Shown one piece after another: positions 52,941 to 64,000 of a DNA stretch of 64,000 nt; position 1 is the first letter of the stretch; the number at the start of each line of letters is the position of its first letter. The notes under the pieces were generated by a model. It was not told the DNA's origin and did no database searches. It worked only from the letters and a program-made list of their open reading frames with translations. The stretch is from Eublepharis macularius (taxonomy: Eukaryota > Chordata > Lepidosauria > Squamata > Eublepharidae), in the NCBI RefSeq assembly GCF_028583425.1, contig NC_072807.1, positions 32,307,001 through 32,371,000 on the forward strand, given 5' to 3'. Position numbers and translations under genes: made by a program.

Positions 52941-54394
52941 GGAGGCTTGGACTGGCTTTAACCTTAAAGAGATTTATTCTATAAGAATGAAGGGGGCTTC
53001 TTGCAGGGGCTTCCGTCAGGACCCCCTATTTATTAGATTTTTTTAAAAGTTGAGGTCTTCTGGGGCTTCACGCTGGAGAAGATTTCCTCATTTCATCTGT
53101 GAAAGAAAGGGTGCCACAGAAAAGTTTTGCTTAGAGATCCCACTTTATTGCATCCGAAACCAGAAAGGGATCCTGCGCAGTCTTCATGGCTGATCACATT
53201 TCAGTCCACCCGGCTGGAGCAGGGATCTTGGAGAGGCTTTCACAGTCTAACAAGATTTTGCATCATCCAGTGTCCTTCTGGCTTAAGGCCTGAGGAGGGT
53301 TTCTTGTCTAGGAGGGAAAAAGGAGTCCATCTGAGCCTTCAAGGCTGCCCAGGTGATGTGACTTGTTCCTGGGTCCCGTGGGTCTTCTTCTGCCTTGCGT
53401 GGAGAAGATGCCATTGAATGTAAAAAATACCAGTGACTAGATATATTCCTTATTAATGTCACTGTAGCTTCATGCTGGACCCACATTTATTAAATAAAGA
53501 ACAAGTCGAGGTATTTTCTGGGCTTCAAGCCGAAGAAGATTCCCGTATGGGTCAAAGAAAGAAGGGGTCTCCTTTTGGCTTAATGCCAAAGAAAGTATTA
53601 TTGTCCAGAAGGGAAAGAGAGGTGACTCTTGTGGCCTTCAAGGCTGACCACATCATATGAATATTTGATAGTCGCTGTGTGGATCACACAGAAGGACTTT
53701 GCTTATTCTGTACTAATGAAGGGGAATTCTTGCAATGGCTTCATGCCGAACCCCCATTTATTACTTAAGAAGGAAGTTGAGGTCTTCTGTAGGCCATGGA
53801 AGATTTCTTTATCTGTCAAAGAAAGCGGACTGTAGTGGCACCCTAAAGACTGGTCCTATATTGTTGCAAGAAAGGAGACCTGTGCAGCCTTCATGGCTGA
53901 CACTGTTTCAGTCCATTTAGCAGAAGCAGGAGTCTTGTGGCTTTCATAGTTTGACAAGATTTTCCTACATGGGACAGAGACGTCTTCTGGCTTAAGGCCT
54001 GAGGAGCTTTAATTAAGTAGAAAGAAAAATGGAAAATTCAGACGAGTGCTGTGGTGGCGTAAAGCCTCACACACGTTAATTAACACTAACTAGGCAGGGA
54101 CTCTCTTTGGGACTATCGTCTGTCCAGTCTGTGCAAGACCTGTGAAGGCTTCTTCTGTGCCTGTGACCTGGTGTCGGTATTTGAACCTGGCGCGGAGGGA
54201 TTTGCACCCAGAAGAACTTGCTTCCAATAGTGTAAGCTTGGCTTCAGTAACTGTAAGAATAGGCAGAACTAGCTAAGTAGCTATGACTGAACAACCGGAG
54301 TCTTTTTTCTGGCTTATTTTACAGAGGAACTGGAAATGACAGCAACCATCCTGTGGCAAGCGTGAAGAAGAAATTCTTGCATCTAAAGGAACCA
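52941..54394 (+). repeat. Array 2 unit U3, short type (1454 bp)
   Basis: Same plan as U1; donor-like GT at 54232 and acceptor AG at 54324. It lacks the 25-bp insert present in U1. Confidence 0.88.
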
Positions 54395-57102
54395 GGAGGC
54401 TTGGACTGGCTTTAACCTTAAAGAGATTTATTCTATAAGAATGAAGGGGACTTCTTGCGGGGGCTTCCGGCAGGACCCCTATTTATTAGATTTTTTAAGA
54501 AGTTGAGGTCTTCTGGGGCTTCACGCTGCAGAAGATTTCCTCATTTTATCTGTGAAAGAAAGGGTGCCACAGAAAAGTTTTGCTTAGATATCCCACTTTA
54601 TTGCATCCGAAACCAGAAAGGGATCCTGCGCAGTCTTCATGGCTGATCACATTTCAATCCACCGAGCCGGAGCAGGGATCTTGGAGAGGCTTTCAGAGTC
54701 TGACAAGATTTTGCATCATCCAGTGTCCTTCTGGCTTAAGGCCTGAGGAGGTTATCTTGTCTAGGAGGGAAAGAGGAGTCCATCTGAGCCTTCAAGGCTG
54801 CCCAGGTGATGTGACTTGTTCCTGGGTCCCATGGGTCTTCTTCTGCCTTGCGTAAAGAAGATGCCATTGCTTGTAAAAAATACCATTGGGTGTTTGCCCC
54901 ACCTTTAAGAGTGACTAGATATATTCCTTATTAATGTTACTGTGGCTTGATGCTGGACCCACATTTATTAAATAAAGAACAAGTCGAGGTATTTTCTGGG
55001 CTTCATGCCGAAGAAGATTCCCATATGGGTCAAAGAAAGAAGAGGTCTCCTTTTGGCTTAAGGCCAAAGAATGTGTTATTGTGTAGAAGGGCAAGAGAGG
55101 AGACTCTTGTGGCCTTCAAGGCTGACCCCACCATATGATTCTTTGATAGTCTCTGTGTGGATCACACAGAGGGATTTTGCTCTTGCCACGGCCCCAGCTT
55201 GGAGGTTTCTGGTGCTAGACTCCAGGTGGGAAAGTTTCCTCCCCTCCAGAATTGTATTCCTGCCACCCTCGCTGTTTGTGACGGGGCATTGCTGTGCCTT
55301 GGGAAGCCAGCCTCAAAGACATGACAGCCACACACAAGACAGGCATCTTGTCAGTAACACAGCAAGTTGCCTAATAATTTTTTAAATAGATAAAGTTAGA
55401 AATGTTTTAAACAGGGAAATAAAATACTACATATTTTCACTAATGAAATAAAATAGCCTTTTAAATAATAGTTAATTTAGTTAAAATTAATGAAATGTTA
55501 AATAATCATAATAAGATTCATGAATAATTTTTAATACTGTCCTTAATAAGTAACTAAACTTCTAGGGTGCACTCAGAAACCCACACAGGGACATTTTGTG
55601 GCTTTGCTGACCCAGCCAGCACCTCTGGAGTGAGGATTTTTTTCCCAGATGAGTCCCAGCTCCAGAATTTTCCAAGCGATGACTGAAGGAGGGTTGAAAT
55701 CCATCACAGCGTGGCCTTTGGAGCAACAGATATTAACAGCTCATGCCCCTGTTGTTTCCATTAAAAGAAAAGCAGGTATCCTGTGGTTTCTTAAAGCCTG
55801 CTATTCTCTCCTTAGAGAGCCAGCGAGATGGTTTCGGAGCCTGACGGCTTTTTTCTTAAATGTAAGAGCGGCAAGGAGTGCTGTGGTGGCGTAAAGCCTC
55901 ACGCACGTCACTGAACAATAACTAGGCAGGGACTCTCTTTGGGGCTATTGCCTGTCCAGTCTGTGCAAGACCTGTGAAGGCCTCTTCTGTGCCAGTGACC
56001 TGGTGTCGGCCTTTGAACCTGGCGTGGAGGGATTCTCACCCAGAAGAACTTCCTTCCAGTAGGGTAAGCTTGTCTTCAGTCACTGTTCCACAGAGAGGAA
56101 GTTGGTTGCCTTGTGGGAATGAATGTCCGGAATATTTTAAAATTGTACTGCTGCTATCAAATAAAGGGAAGTGATTGTTAATTTTCTTCACAGTAGTGTA
56201 TTTTATCGCCCTACGTGGTTTGGAACCAACATGCCTGAAGGACCACTTTGGGTCTTGTAACCTCCCCGCCTCCTGCAGTCATCTTCGGAGGCCCTGCTTT
56301 TGGGTGCTCCCAGCTTCCGAAATCAGGAGGGGGGCCACCTGGGAGAAGGTCCTTCATAGTAGTGGCATCGAAACTCTGGAACTTGCTCCCCAGGGAGGAG
56401 ATTTGTCTGCCCCTTCTGTTGCCGTCTCCCACCAGCAGGAGGAGACATCTTTGTTTCCCTCGGCGTTCTCTCCCTGATCCTTCTTCCACCCTCAGTGTTT
56501 TAATTGCTCTCTTTGTCTGGTGTGTGTATTATGGTGCGTGAATATTTTTTCACTGTTTCTGTTTAAACAGAGTCCGGCCTCCTGCTGCATCGGTGAGGTT
56601 CAGGGGGAGCTGTGAGGGGAGGTTGGAGGCTCCATGTGTGCAGCTTCCAGGAAGATCTGCAGCAAGGTGAGCTTGCATCTCTAGTTGACCCATACAAATA
56701 TGTCTGTATGTTCTTATAGCTCTTTTGCAGGAAAGGACAAAAATTAGTAACAGTGTTTATGGGATGTTTCTGAGTGCCCAAAGAAGAATTTCATTCATGA
56801 CAGAAGAAAGAGACCAAGTTTCGGGTCCAGTTGCACTTTAAGGGCGGACTCTATTTGCAGGGTATGAGCTGTCCAGCGTCAAAATTCCCTTCCTCGAAAG
56901 CTCGTTCTGTGTCCCCCCTTTAGAAGTAAAGCAATGCAAACCCGCTCCCAGAGGAGTAACTTAAGCATAGGCAGAATTAGCTAACTTGCTATGACTTAAC
57001 AATCAGAGTCTTTTTTTCCGTCTTATCTCACAGAGAAACTGGAAATGGTGGAAATCATCCTGTGGCAAGCGTGGAGAAGAATTTCTAACATATAAGGAAC
57101 CA
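54395..57102 (+). repeat. Array 2 unit U4, long type (2708 bp)
   Basis: Same plan as U2 and visually almost identical over the tail; donor-like GT at 56064 and acceptor AG at 57033. It has the 25-bp insert. Confidence 0.88.
56194..56537 (+). pseudogene. L2/CR1-like LINE C-terminal fragment in U4
   Basis: Nearly identical to the U2 copy, with a 3-nt difference in the 'cctcggcg' region and the same frame break. Confidence 0.6.
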
Positions 57103-58581
57103 GGAGGCTTGGACTGGCTTTAACCTTAAAGAGATTTATTGCATAAGAACCAAGGGGGCTTCTTGCAGGGGCTTCCGTCAGGACCCCTATTTATTAGATT
57201 TTTTAAAAAGTTGAGGTCTTCTGGGGCTTCACGCTGCAGAAGATTTCCTCATTTCATCTGTGAAAGAAAGGGTGCCACAGAAGAGTTTTGTTTAGAGATC
57301 CCACTTTATTGCATCCGAAACCAGAAAGGGATCCTGCGCAGTCTTCATGGCTGATCACATTTCAGTCCACCCGGCTGGAGCAGGGATCTTGGAGAGGCTT
57401 TCACAGTCTAACAAGATTTTGCATCATCCAGTGTCCTTCTGGCTTAAGGCCCGAGGAGGGTTTCTTGTCTAGGAGGGAAAAAGGAGTCCACCTGAGCCTT
57501 CAAGGCTGCCCAGGTGATGTGACTTGTTCCTGGGTCCCGTGGGTCTTCTTCTGCCTTGCGTGGAGAAGTTGCCATTGCTTGTAAAAAATACCAGTGGGTG
57601 TTTGCACCACCTTTAAGAGTGACTGGATATATTTCTTATTAATGTTACTGTGGCTCGATGCTGGACCCACATTTATTAAATAAAGAACAAGTCCAAGGTG
57701 TTTTCTGGGCTTCATGCCGAAGAAGATTCCCGTATGGGTCAAAGAAAGAAGGAGTCTCCTTTTGGCTTAAGGCCAAAGAAAGTATTATTGCGTAGAAGGG
57801 CAAGAGAGGAGACTCTTGTGGCCTTCAAGGCGGATCCCATCATATGATTCTTTGATAGTCTCTGTGTGGATCACACGGAAGGACTTTGCTTATTCTGTAC
57901 TAATGAAGGGGAATTCTTGCACTGGCTTCATGCCGAACCGACATTTATTACGTAAGAAGCAAGTTGAGGTCTTCTGTAGGCCATGGAAGATTTCTTTATC
58001 TGTCAAAGAAAGAGGGCTGTAGTGGCACCCTAAAGACTGGTCCTATATTGTTGCAAGAAAGGAGACCTGTGCAGCCTTCATGGCTGACACTGTTTCAGTC
58101 CATCTAGCAGAAGCAGGAGTCTTGTGGCTTTCATAGTTTGACAAGATTTTCCTACATGGGACAGAGACTTCTTCTGGCTTAAGGCCTGAGGAGCTTTAAT
58201 TAAGTAGAAAGAAAAATCTAAACTACAGAGGAGTGCTGTGGTGGCGTAAAGCCTCACGCACGTTAATGAACAATAACTAGGCAGGGACTCTCTTTGGGGC
58301 TATCGCCTGTCCAGTCTGTGCAAGACTTGCCAAGGCCTCTTTTGTGTCTGTGACCTGGTGTTGGCGTTTGAACCTGCCGCGGAGGGATTCGCACCCAGAA
58401 GAACTTCCTTCTAATAGTGTAAGCTTGTCTTCAGTTAATGTAGCGATACGCAAAACTAGGTAAGTAGCTATGACTGAATAACTGGAGTCTTTTTTTTGGC
58501 TTATTTTACAGAGGAACTGGAAATGGAGACAACCATCCTGTGGCAAGCGTGAAGAAGAAATTCTTGCATCTAAAGGAACCA
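57103..58581 (+). repeat. Array 2 unit U5, short type (1479 bp)
   Basis: Same plan as U1; donor-like GT at 58419 and acceptor AG at 58511. It has the 25-bp insert. Confidence 0.88.
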
Positions 58582-60911
58582 GGAGGCTTGGACTGGCTTT
58601 AACCTTAAAGAGATTTATTCCATAAGAACCAAGTGGGCTTCTTGCAGGGGCTTCCTGCTGGACTCCTATTTATTAGATTTTTTAAAAAGTTGAGATCTTC
58701 TGGGGCTTCACGCTGGAGAAGATTTCCTCATTTCATCTGTGAAAGAAAGGGTGCCACAGAAGAGTTTTGTTTAGAGATCCCACTTTATTGCATCCGAAAC
58801 CAGAAAGGGATCCTGTGCAGTCTTCACGGCTGATCACATTTCAGTCCACCCAGCAGGAGCAGGGATCTTGGAGAGGCTTTCACAGTCTAACAAGATTTTG
58901 CATCATCCAGTGTCCTTCTGGCTTTAGGCCTGAGGAGGTTTTCTTGTCTAGGAGGGAAAAAGGAGTCCATTTGAGCCTTTAAGGCTGCCCAGGTGATGTG
59001 ACTTGTTCCTGGGTCCCGTGGGTCTTCTTCTGACTTGCGTGGAGAAGTTGCCGTTGAATGTAAAAAATACCAGTGACTAGATATATTCCTTATTAATGTC
59101 ACTGTAGCTTCATGCTGGACTCACATTGATTAAATAAAGAACAAGTCGAGGTATTTTCTGGGCTTCATGCCGAAGAAGATTCCCGTATGGGTCAAAGAAA
59201 GGAGGAGTCTCCTTTTGGCTTAATGCCAAAGAATGTGTTATTGTGTAGAAGGGCAAGAGAGGAGACTCTTGTGGCCTTCAAGGCTGACCCCACCATATGA
59301 TTCTTTGATAGTCTCTGTGTGGATCACACAGAAGGACTTTGCTTATTCTGTACTAATGAAGGGGAATTCTTGCAATGGCTTCATGCCAAACTGCCATTTA
59401 TTATGTAAGAAGCAAGTTGAGGTCTTCTGTAGGCCATGGAAGATTTCTTTATCTGTCAAAGAAAGAGGACTGTAGTGGCACCCTAAAGACTGGTCCTATA
59501 TTGTTGCAAGAAAGGAGACCTGTGCAGCCTTCATGGCTGACACTGTTTCAGTCCATCTAGCAGAAGCAGGAGTCTTGTGGCTTTCATAGTTTGACAAGAT
59601 TTTCCTACATGGGACAGAGACTTCTTCTGGCTTAAGGCCTGAGGAGCTTTAATTAAGTAGAAAGAAAAATCTAAACTACAGAGGAGTGCTGTGGTGGCGT
59701 AAAGCCTCACGCACGTCACTGAACAATAACTAGGCAGGGACTCTCTTTGGGGCTATCGCCTGTCCAGTCTGTGCAAGACCTGTGAAGGCCTCTTCTGTGC
59801 CAGTGACCTGGTGTCAGCCTTTGAACCTGGCGTGGAGAGATTCTCACCCAGAAGAACTTCCTTCCAGTAGGGTAAGCTTGTCTTCAGTCACTGTTCCACA
59901 GAGAGGAAGTTGGTTTCCTTGTGGGAACGAATGTCCGGAATATTTTAAATTGTACTGCTGCTATCAAATAAAGGGAAGTGATTGTTAATTTTCTTCACAG
60001 TAGTGTATTTTATCGCCCTACGTGGTTTGGAACCAACATGCCTGAAGGACCACTTTGGGTCTTTGAACCTCCCCGCCTCCTGCAGTCATCTTCAGAGGCC
60101 CTGCTTTTGGGTGCTCCCAGCTTCCGAAATCAGGAGGGGGGCCCACCTGGGAGAAGGTCCTTCATAGTAGTGGCATCGAAACTCTGGAACTTGCTCCCCA
60201 GGGAGGAGATTTGTCTGCCCCTTCTGTTGCCGTCTCCCACCAGCAGGAGGAGACATCTTTGTTTCCCTCGGCGGCGTTCTCTCCCTGATCCTTCTTCCAC
60301 CCTCAGTGTTTTAATTGCTCTCTTTGTCTGGTGTGTGTATTATGGTGCGTGAATATTTTTTCACTGTTTCTGTTTAAACAGAGTCCGGCCTCCTGCTGCA
60401 TCGGTGAGGTTCAGGGGGAGCTGTGAGGGGAGGTTGGAGGCTTCATGTGTGCAGCTTCAAGGAACGTCTGCAACAAGGTGAGCTTGCGTCTCTAGTTGAC
60501 CCGTACAACTATGGCTGTATGTTCTTAATAGCTCTTTTGCAGGAAAGGACAAAAATTAGTAACAGTGTTTATCTGATGTTTCTGAGAGCCCAAAGAAGGA
60601 TTTCATTCATGATAGAAGAGACCAAGTCTCGGGTCCAGTAGTACTTTAACGGCGGACTCTATTTGCAGGGTATGAGCTGTCCAGCGTCAAAATTCCCTTC
60701 CTCGAGAGCTCATTCTGTGGCCCCCCTTTAGAAGTAAAGCAATGCAAACCCGCTACCAGAGGAGTAACTTAAGCATAGGCAGAATTAGCTAACTTGCTAT
60801 GACTGAACAATCAGAGTCTTTTTTTCCGTCTTATTTCACAGAGAACCTGGAAATGGTGGAAATCATCCTGTGGCAAGCGTGAAGAAGAAATTCTAACATC
60901 TAAAGGAACCA
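58582..60911 (+). repeat. Array 2 unit U6, short/long hybrid (2330 bp)
   Basis: The left part follows the short unit, including its extra monomers up to 'gctttaattaagtagaaag' at 59660. From about 59700 it follows the long unit: 'cgtcactgaacaataactag', donor-like GT at 59872, the LINE fragment, acceptor AG at 60841. The switch lies in sequence common to both types. Confidence 0.88.
59999..60348 (+). pseudogene. L2/CR1-like LINE C-terminal fragment in U6
   Basis: One extra C in the run near 60141 ('ggggggcccacc') joins the two partial frames, giving a 124-aa open frame from 59978 to 60352. It is still only a LINE tail and not a gene. Confidence 0.6.
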
Positions 60912-63625
60912 GGAGGCTTGGACTGGCTTTAACCTTAAAGAGATTTATTCCATAAGAACCAAGGGGGCTTCTTGCGGTGACTTCCGGCAGGACCCCCATT
61001 TATTAGATTTTTTAAAAAGTTGAGGTCTTCTGGGGCTTCACGCTAGAGAAGATTTCCTCATTTTATCTGTGAAAGAAAGGGTGCCACAGAAAACTTGTAT
61101 TTAGAGATCCCACTTTATTGCATCTGAAACCAGAAAGGGATCCTGCGCAGTGTTCACGGCTGATCACATTTCAGTCCACCCAGTAGGAGCAGGGATCTTG
61201 GAGAGGCTTTCACAGTCTAACAAGATTTTGCATCATCGAGTGTCCTTCTGGCTTAAGGCCTGAGGAGGTTTTCTTGTCTAGAAGGGAAAGAGGAGTCCAT
61301 TTGAGCCTTCAAGGCTGCCCAGGTGATGTGACTTGTTCCTGGGTCCCTTGGGTCTTCTTCTGCCTTGCGTGGAGAAGATGCCATTGAATGTAAAAAATAC
61401 CAGTGGGTGTTTGCACCACCTTTAAGAGTGACTAGATATATTCCTTATTAATGTCAATGTAGATTCATGCTGGACCCACATTTATTAAATAAAGAACAAG
61501 TCCAAGGTGTTTTCTGGGCTTCATGCCGAAGAAGATTCCCGTATGGGTCACAGAAAGAAGGAGTCTCCTTTTGGCTTAATGCCAAAGAAAGTATTATTGT
61601 GTAGAAGGGCAAGAGAAGAGACTCTTGTGGCCTTCAAGGCGGATCCCATCATATGATTCTTTGATAGTCTCTGTGTGGATCGCACGGAGGGATTTTGCTC
61701 TTGCCACGGCCCCAGCTTGGAGGTTTCTGGCGCTTGACTCCAGGTGGGAAAGTTTCCTCCCCTCCAGAATTGTATTCCTGCCGCCCTTGCTGTTTGTGAC
61801 GGGGCATTGCTGTGCCTTGGGAAGCCAGCCTCAAAGACACGACAGCCACACACAAGACAGGCATCTTGTCCGTAACACAGCAAGTTGCCTAATAATTTTT
61901 TAAATAGATAAATAAAGTTAGAAATGTTTTAAACAGGGAAATAAAATACTACATGTTTTCACTAATGAAATAAAATAGCCTCTTAAATAATAGTTAATTT
62001 AGTTAAAATTAATGAAATGTTAAATAATCATAATAAGATTCGTGAATAATTTTTAATAATGTCCTTAATAAGTAACAAAACTTCTAGGGTCCACTCAGAC
62101 ACCCACACAGGGACATTTTGTGGCTGTGCTGACCCAGCCAGCACCTCTGGAGTGAGGAGGTTTTCCCAGCTGAGTCCCAGCTCCAGAATTTTCCAAGCGA
62201 TGACCGAAGGAGGGGTGAAATCCATCACAGGGTGGCCTTTGGAGCAACAGAAATTAACAGCTCATCCCCCTGTTGTTTCCATTTTAAAAAAAAAAGCAGG
62301 TATCCTATGGTTTCTTAAAGCCTGCTATTCTCTCCTTAGAGAGCCAGCGAGATGGTTTCGGAGCCTGTCGGCTTTTTTCTTAAATGTAAGAGTGGCAAGG
62401 AGTGCTCTGGTGGTGTAAAGCCTCACGCACGTCAATGAAAAATAACTAGGCAGGGACTCTCTTTGGGGCTATCGCCTGTCCAGTCTGTGCAAGACCTGTG
62501 AAGGCCTCTTCTGTGCCTGTGACCTGGTGTCGGCCTTTGAACCTGGCGTGGAGGGATTCTCACCCAGAAGAACTTCCTTCCAGTAGGGTAAGCTTGTCTT
62601 CAGTCACTGTTCCACAGAGAGGAAGTTGGTTTCCTTGTGGGAATGAATGTCTGGAATATTTTAAAATGGTTAACCTGCTATCAAATAAAGGGAAGTGATT
62701 GTTTATTTTCTTCACAGTAGTGTATTTTATTGCCCTACGTGGTTTGGAAGCAACGTGCCTGAAGGACCCCTTTGGGTCTTTGAACCTCCCCGCCTTCTGC
62801 AGTCATCTTCGGAGGCCCTGCTTTTGGGTGCTCCCAGGTTCCGAAATTAGGAGGGGGGCAACCTGGAAGAAGCTCCTTCACAGTAGTGGCATCGGAACTC
62901 TGGAACTTGCTCCCCAGGGAGGAGATTTGTCTGCCCCTTCTGTTGCCGTCTCCCACCAGCAGGAGGAAACATCTTTGTTTCCCTCGGCGTTCTCTCCCTG
63001 ATCCTTCTTCCACCCTCAGTGTTTTAATTGCTCTCTTTGTCTGGTGTGTGTATTATGGTGCGTGAATATTTTTTCACTGTTTCTGTTTAAACAGAGTCCG
63101 GCCTCCTGCTGCGTCGGTGAGGTTCAGGGGGAGCTGTGAGGGGAGGTTGGAGGCTCCATGTGTGCAGCTTCCAGGAAGATCTGCAACAAGGTGAGCTTGC
63201 GTCTCTAGTTGACCCGTACAAATATGTCTGTATGTTCTTAATAGCTCTTTTTCCTGGAAAGGACAAAAATTAGTAACAGTGTTTATGGGATGTTTCTGAG
63301 AGCCCAAAGAAGGATTTCATTCATGATAGAAGAGACCACGTTTCGGGTCCAGTAGCACTTTAACGGCGGACTCTATTTGCAGTGTATGAGCTGTCCAGCG
63401 TCAAAATTCCCTTCCTCGAAAGCTCATTCTGTGGCCCCCCTTTAGAAGTAAAGCAATGCAAACCCGCTACCAGAGGAGTAACTTAAGCATAGGCAGAATT
63501 AGGTAACTTGCTATGACTTAACAATCAGAGTCTTTTTTCCCGTCTTATTTCACAGAGAAACTGGAAATGGTGGAAATCATCCTGTGGCAAGCGTGAAGAA
63601 GAATTTCTAACATCTAAAGGGACCA
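60912..63625 (+). repeat. Array 2 unit U7, long type (2714 bp)
   Basis: Same plan as U2 and U4; donor-like GT at 62588 and acceptor AG at 63555. Slightly more diverged LINE fragment than in U2 and U4. It has the 25-bp insert. Confidence 0.88.
62718..63057 (+). pseudogene. L2/CR1-like LINE C-terminal fragment in U7
   Basis: Same fragment with more substitutions than in U2, U4 and U6 ('ggcaacctggaagaagctcc' in place of 'ggccacctgggagaaggtcc'). Confidence 0.6.
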
Positions 63626-64000
63626 GGAGGCTTGGACTGGCTTTAACCTTAAAGAGATTTATTCTATAAGAATGAAGGGGACTTCTTGCAGGGGCTTCCG
63701 GCAGGACCCCTATTTATTAGATTTTTTAAAAAGTTGAGGTCTTCTGGGGCTTCACGCTGGAGAAGATTTCCTCATTTTATCTATGAAAGAAAGGGTGCCA
63801 CAGAAAAGTTTTGTTTAGAGATCCCACTTTATTGCATCTGAAACCAGAAAGGGTTCCTGTGCAGTCTTCATGGCTGATCACATTTCACTCCACCCAGCTG
63901 GAGCAGGGATCTTGGAGAGGCTTTCACAGTTTAACCAGATTTTGCATCATCGAGTGTCCTTCTGGCTTAAGGCCTGAGGGGGTTTTCTTGTCTAGGAGGG
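63626..64000 (+). repeat. Array 2 unit U8, partial, cut by window end
   Basis: The opening monomers of a further unit; the array continues beyond the window. Confidence 0.88.

Noticed and set aside
48966..57584. Repeated 96-aa open frame (MLRDPTLLHPKPERDP start) in units U1-U5
   Set aside because: It spans several about 50-bp monomers, has no domain, and its repetition reflects tandem duplication. No evidence of codon-level constraint can be seen.
51809..62698. Repeated 66-aa frame beginning MKASSVPVTW in four units
   Set aside because: The same reasoning applies, and it runs straight through the splice-like donor; treated as repeat sequence.
46200..64000. CRISPR-like or zinc-finger-cluster interpretation of the regular repeats
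   Set aside because: Repeats are contiguous and diverged without unique spacers, and no C2H2 pattern appears in any frame.

Overview
This is a vertebrate nuclear window, almost certainly from a squamate reptile (lizard or gecko; species not resolved). Evidence: interrupted genes with canonical splice sites, a Sauria-type tRNA SINE, a 5S-rRNA-headed relative of it, CR1-type LINE tails, hAT-like MITEs, and one gene that is clearly CD276 (B7-H3). No prokaryotic, organellar or intact viral content is visible.

The only protein-coding gene I can support is CD276, on the + strand. A CpG-dense block at about 3600-4090 ends in a good splice donor at 4000/4001 and is the likely promoter and untranslated exon 1. 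Coding exons are 15531-15663 (signal peptide), 22070-22420 (IgV), 22671-22967 (IgC), 29862-30002 (transmembrane), 31148-31186, 33306-33341 and 34730-34752 (cytoplasmic tail and stop). All coding introns are phase 1 and the joined CDS is 936 nt (311 aa plus stop). Only one IgV-IgC pair is present, so this is the 2Ig form.

The introns and flanks are packed with transposon debris: three tRNA-type SINE families, one 5S-derived SINE, CR1-like and other LINE fragments, three hAT-like elements with CAGGG termini and 8-bp target duplications, and two related families of foldback elements (A and B here). Family A carries 10-16 bp target-site duplications and arms that share copy-specific variants. One A copy contains a perfect 150-bp palindrome (27291-27440).

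Downstream of CD276, from about 42.9 kb to the window end, the sequence is mostly tandem repeat. The first array (42.9-46.2 kb) has a period near 150-160 bp. The second (46.2 kb to beyond 64 kb) is a higher-order array. Degenerate monomers of about 50 bp are built into short (about 1.45-1.48 kb) and long (about 2.7 kb) units that alternate as a dimer of about 4.16 kb. It includes one hybrid unit, a diverged ancestral unit at the left edge, and splice-like donor and acceptor motifs kept in every unit. This higher-order array and the foldback families are the most interesting parts of the window. No coding function is supported for either.
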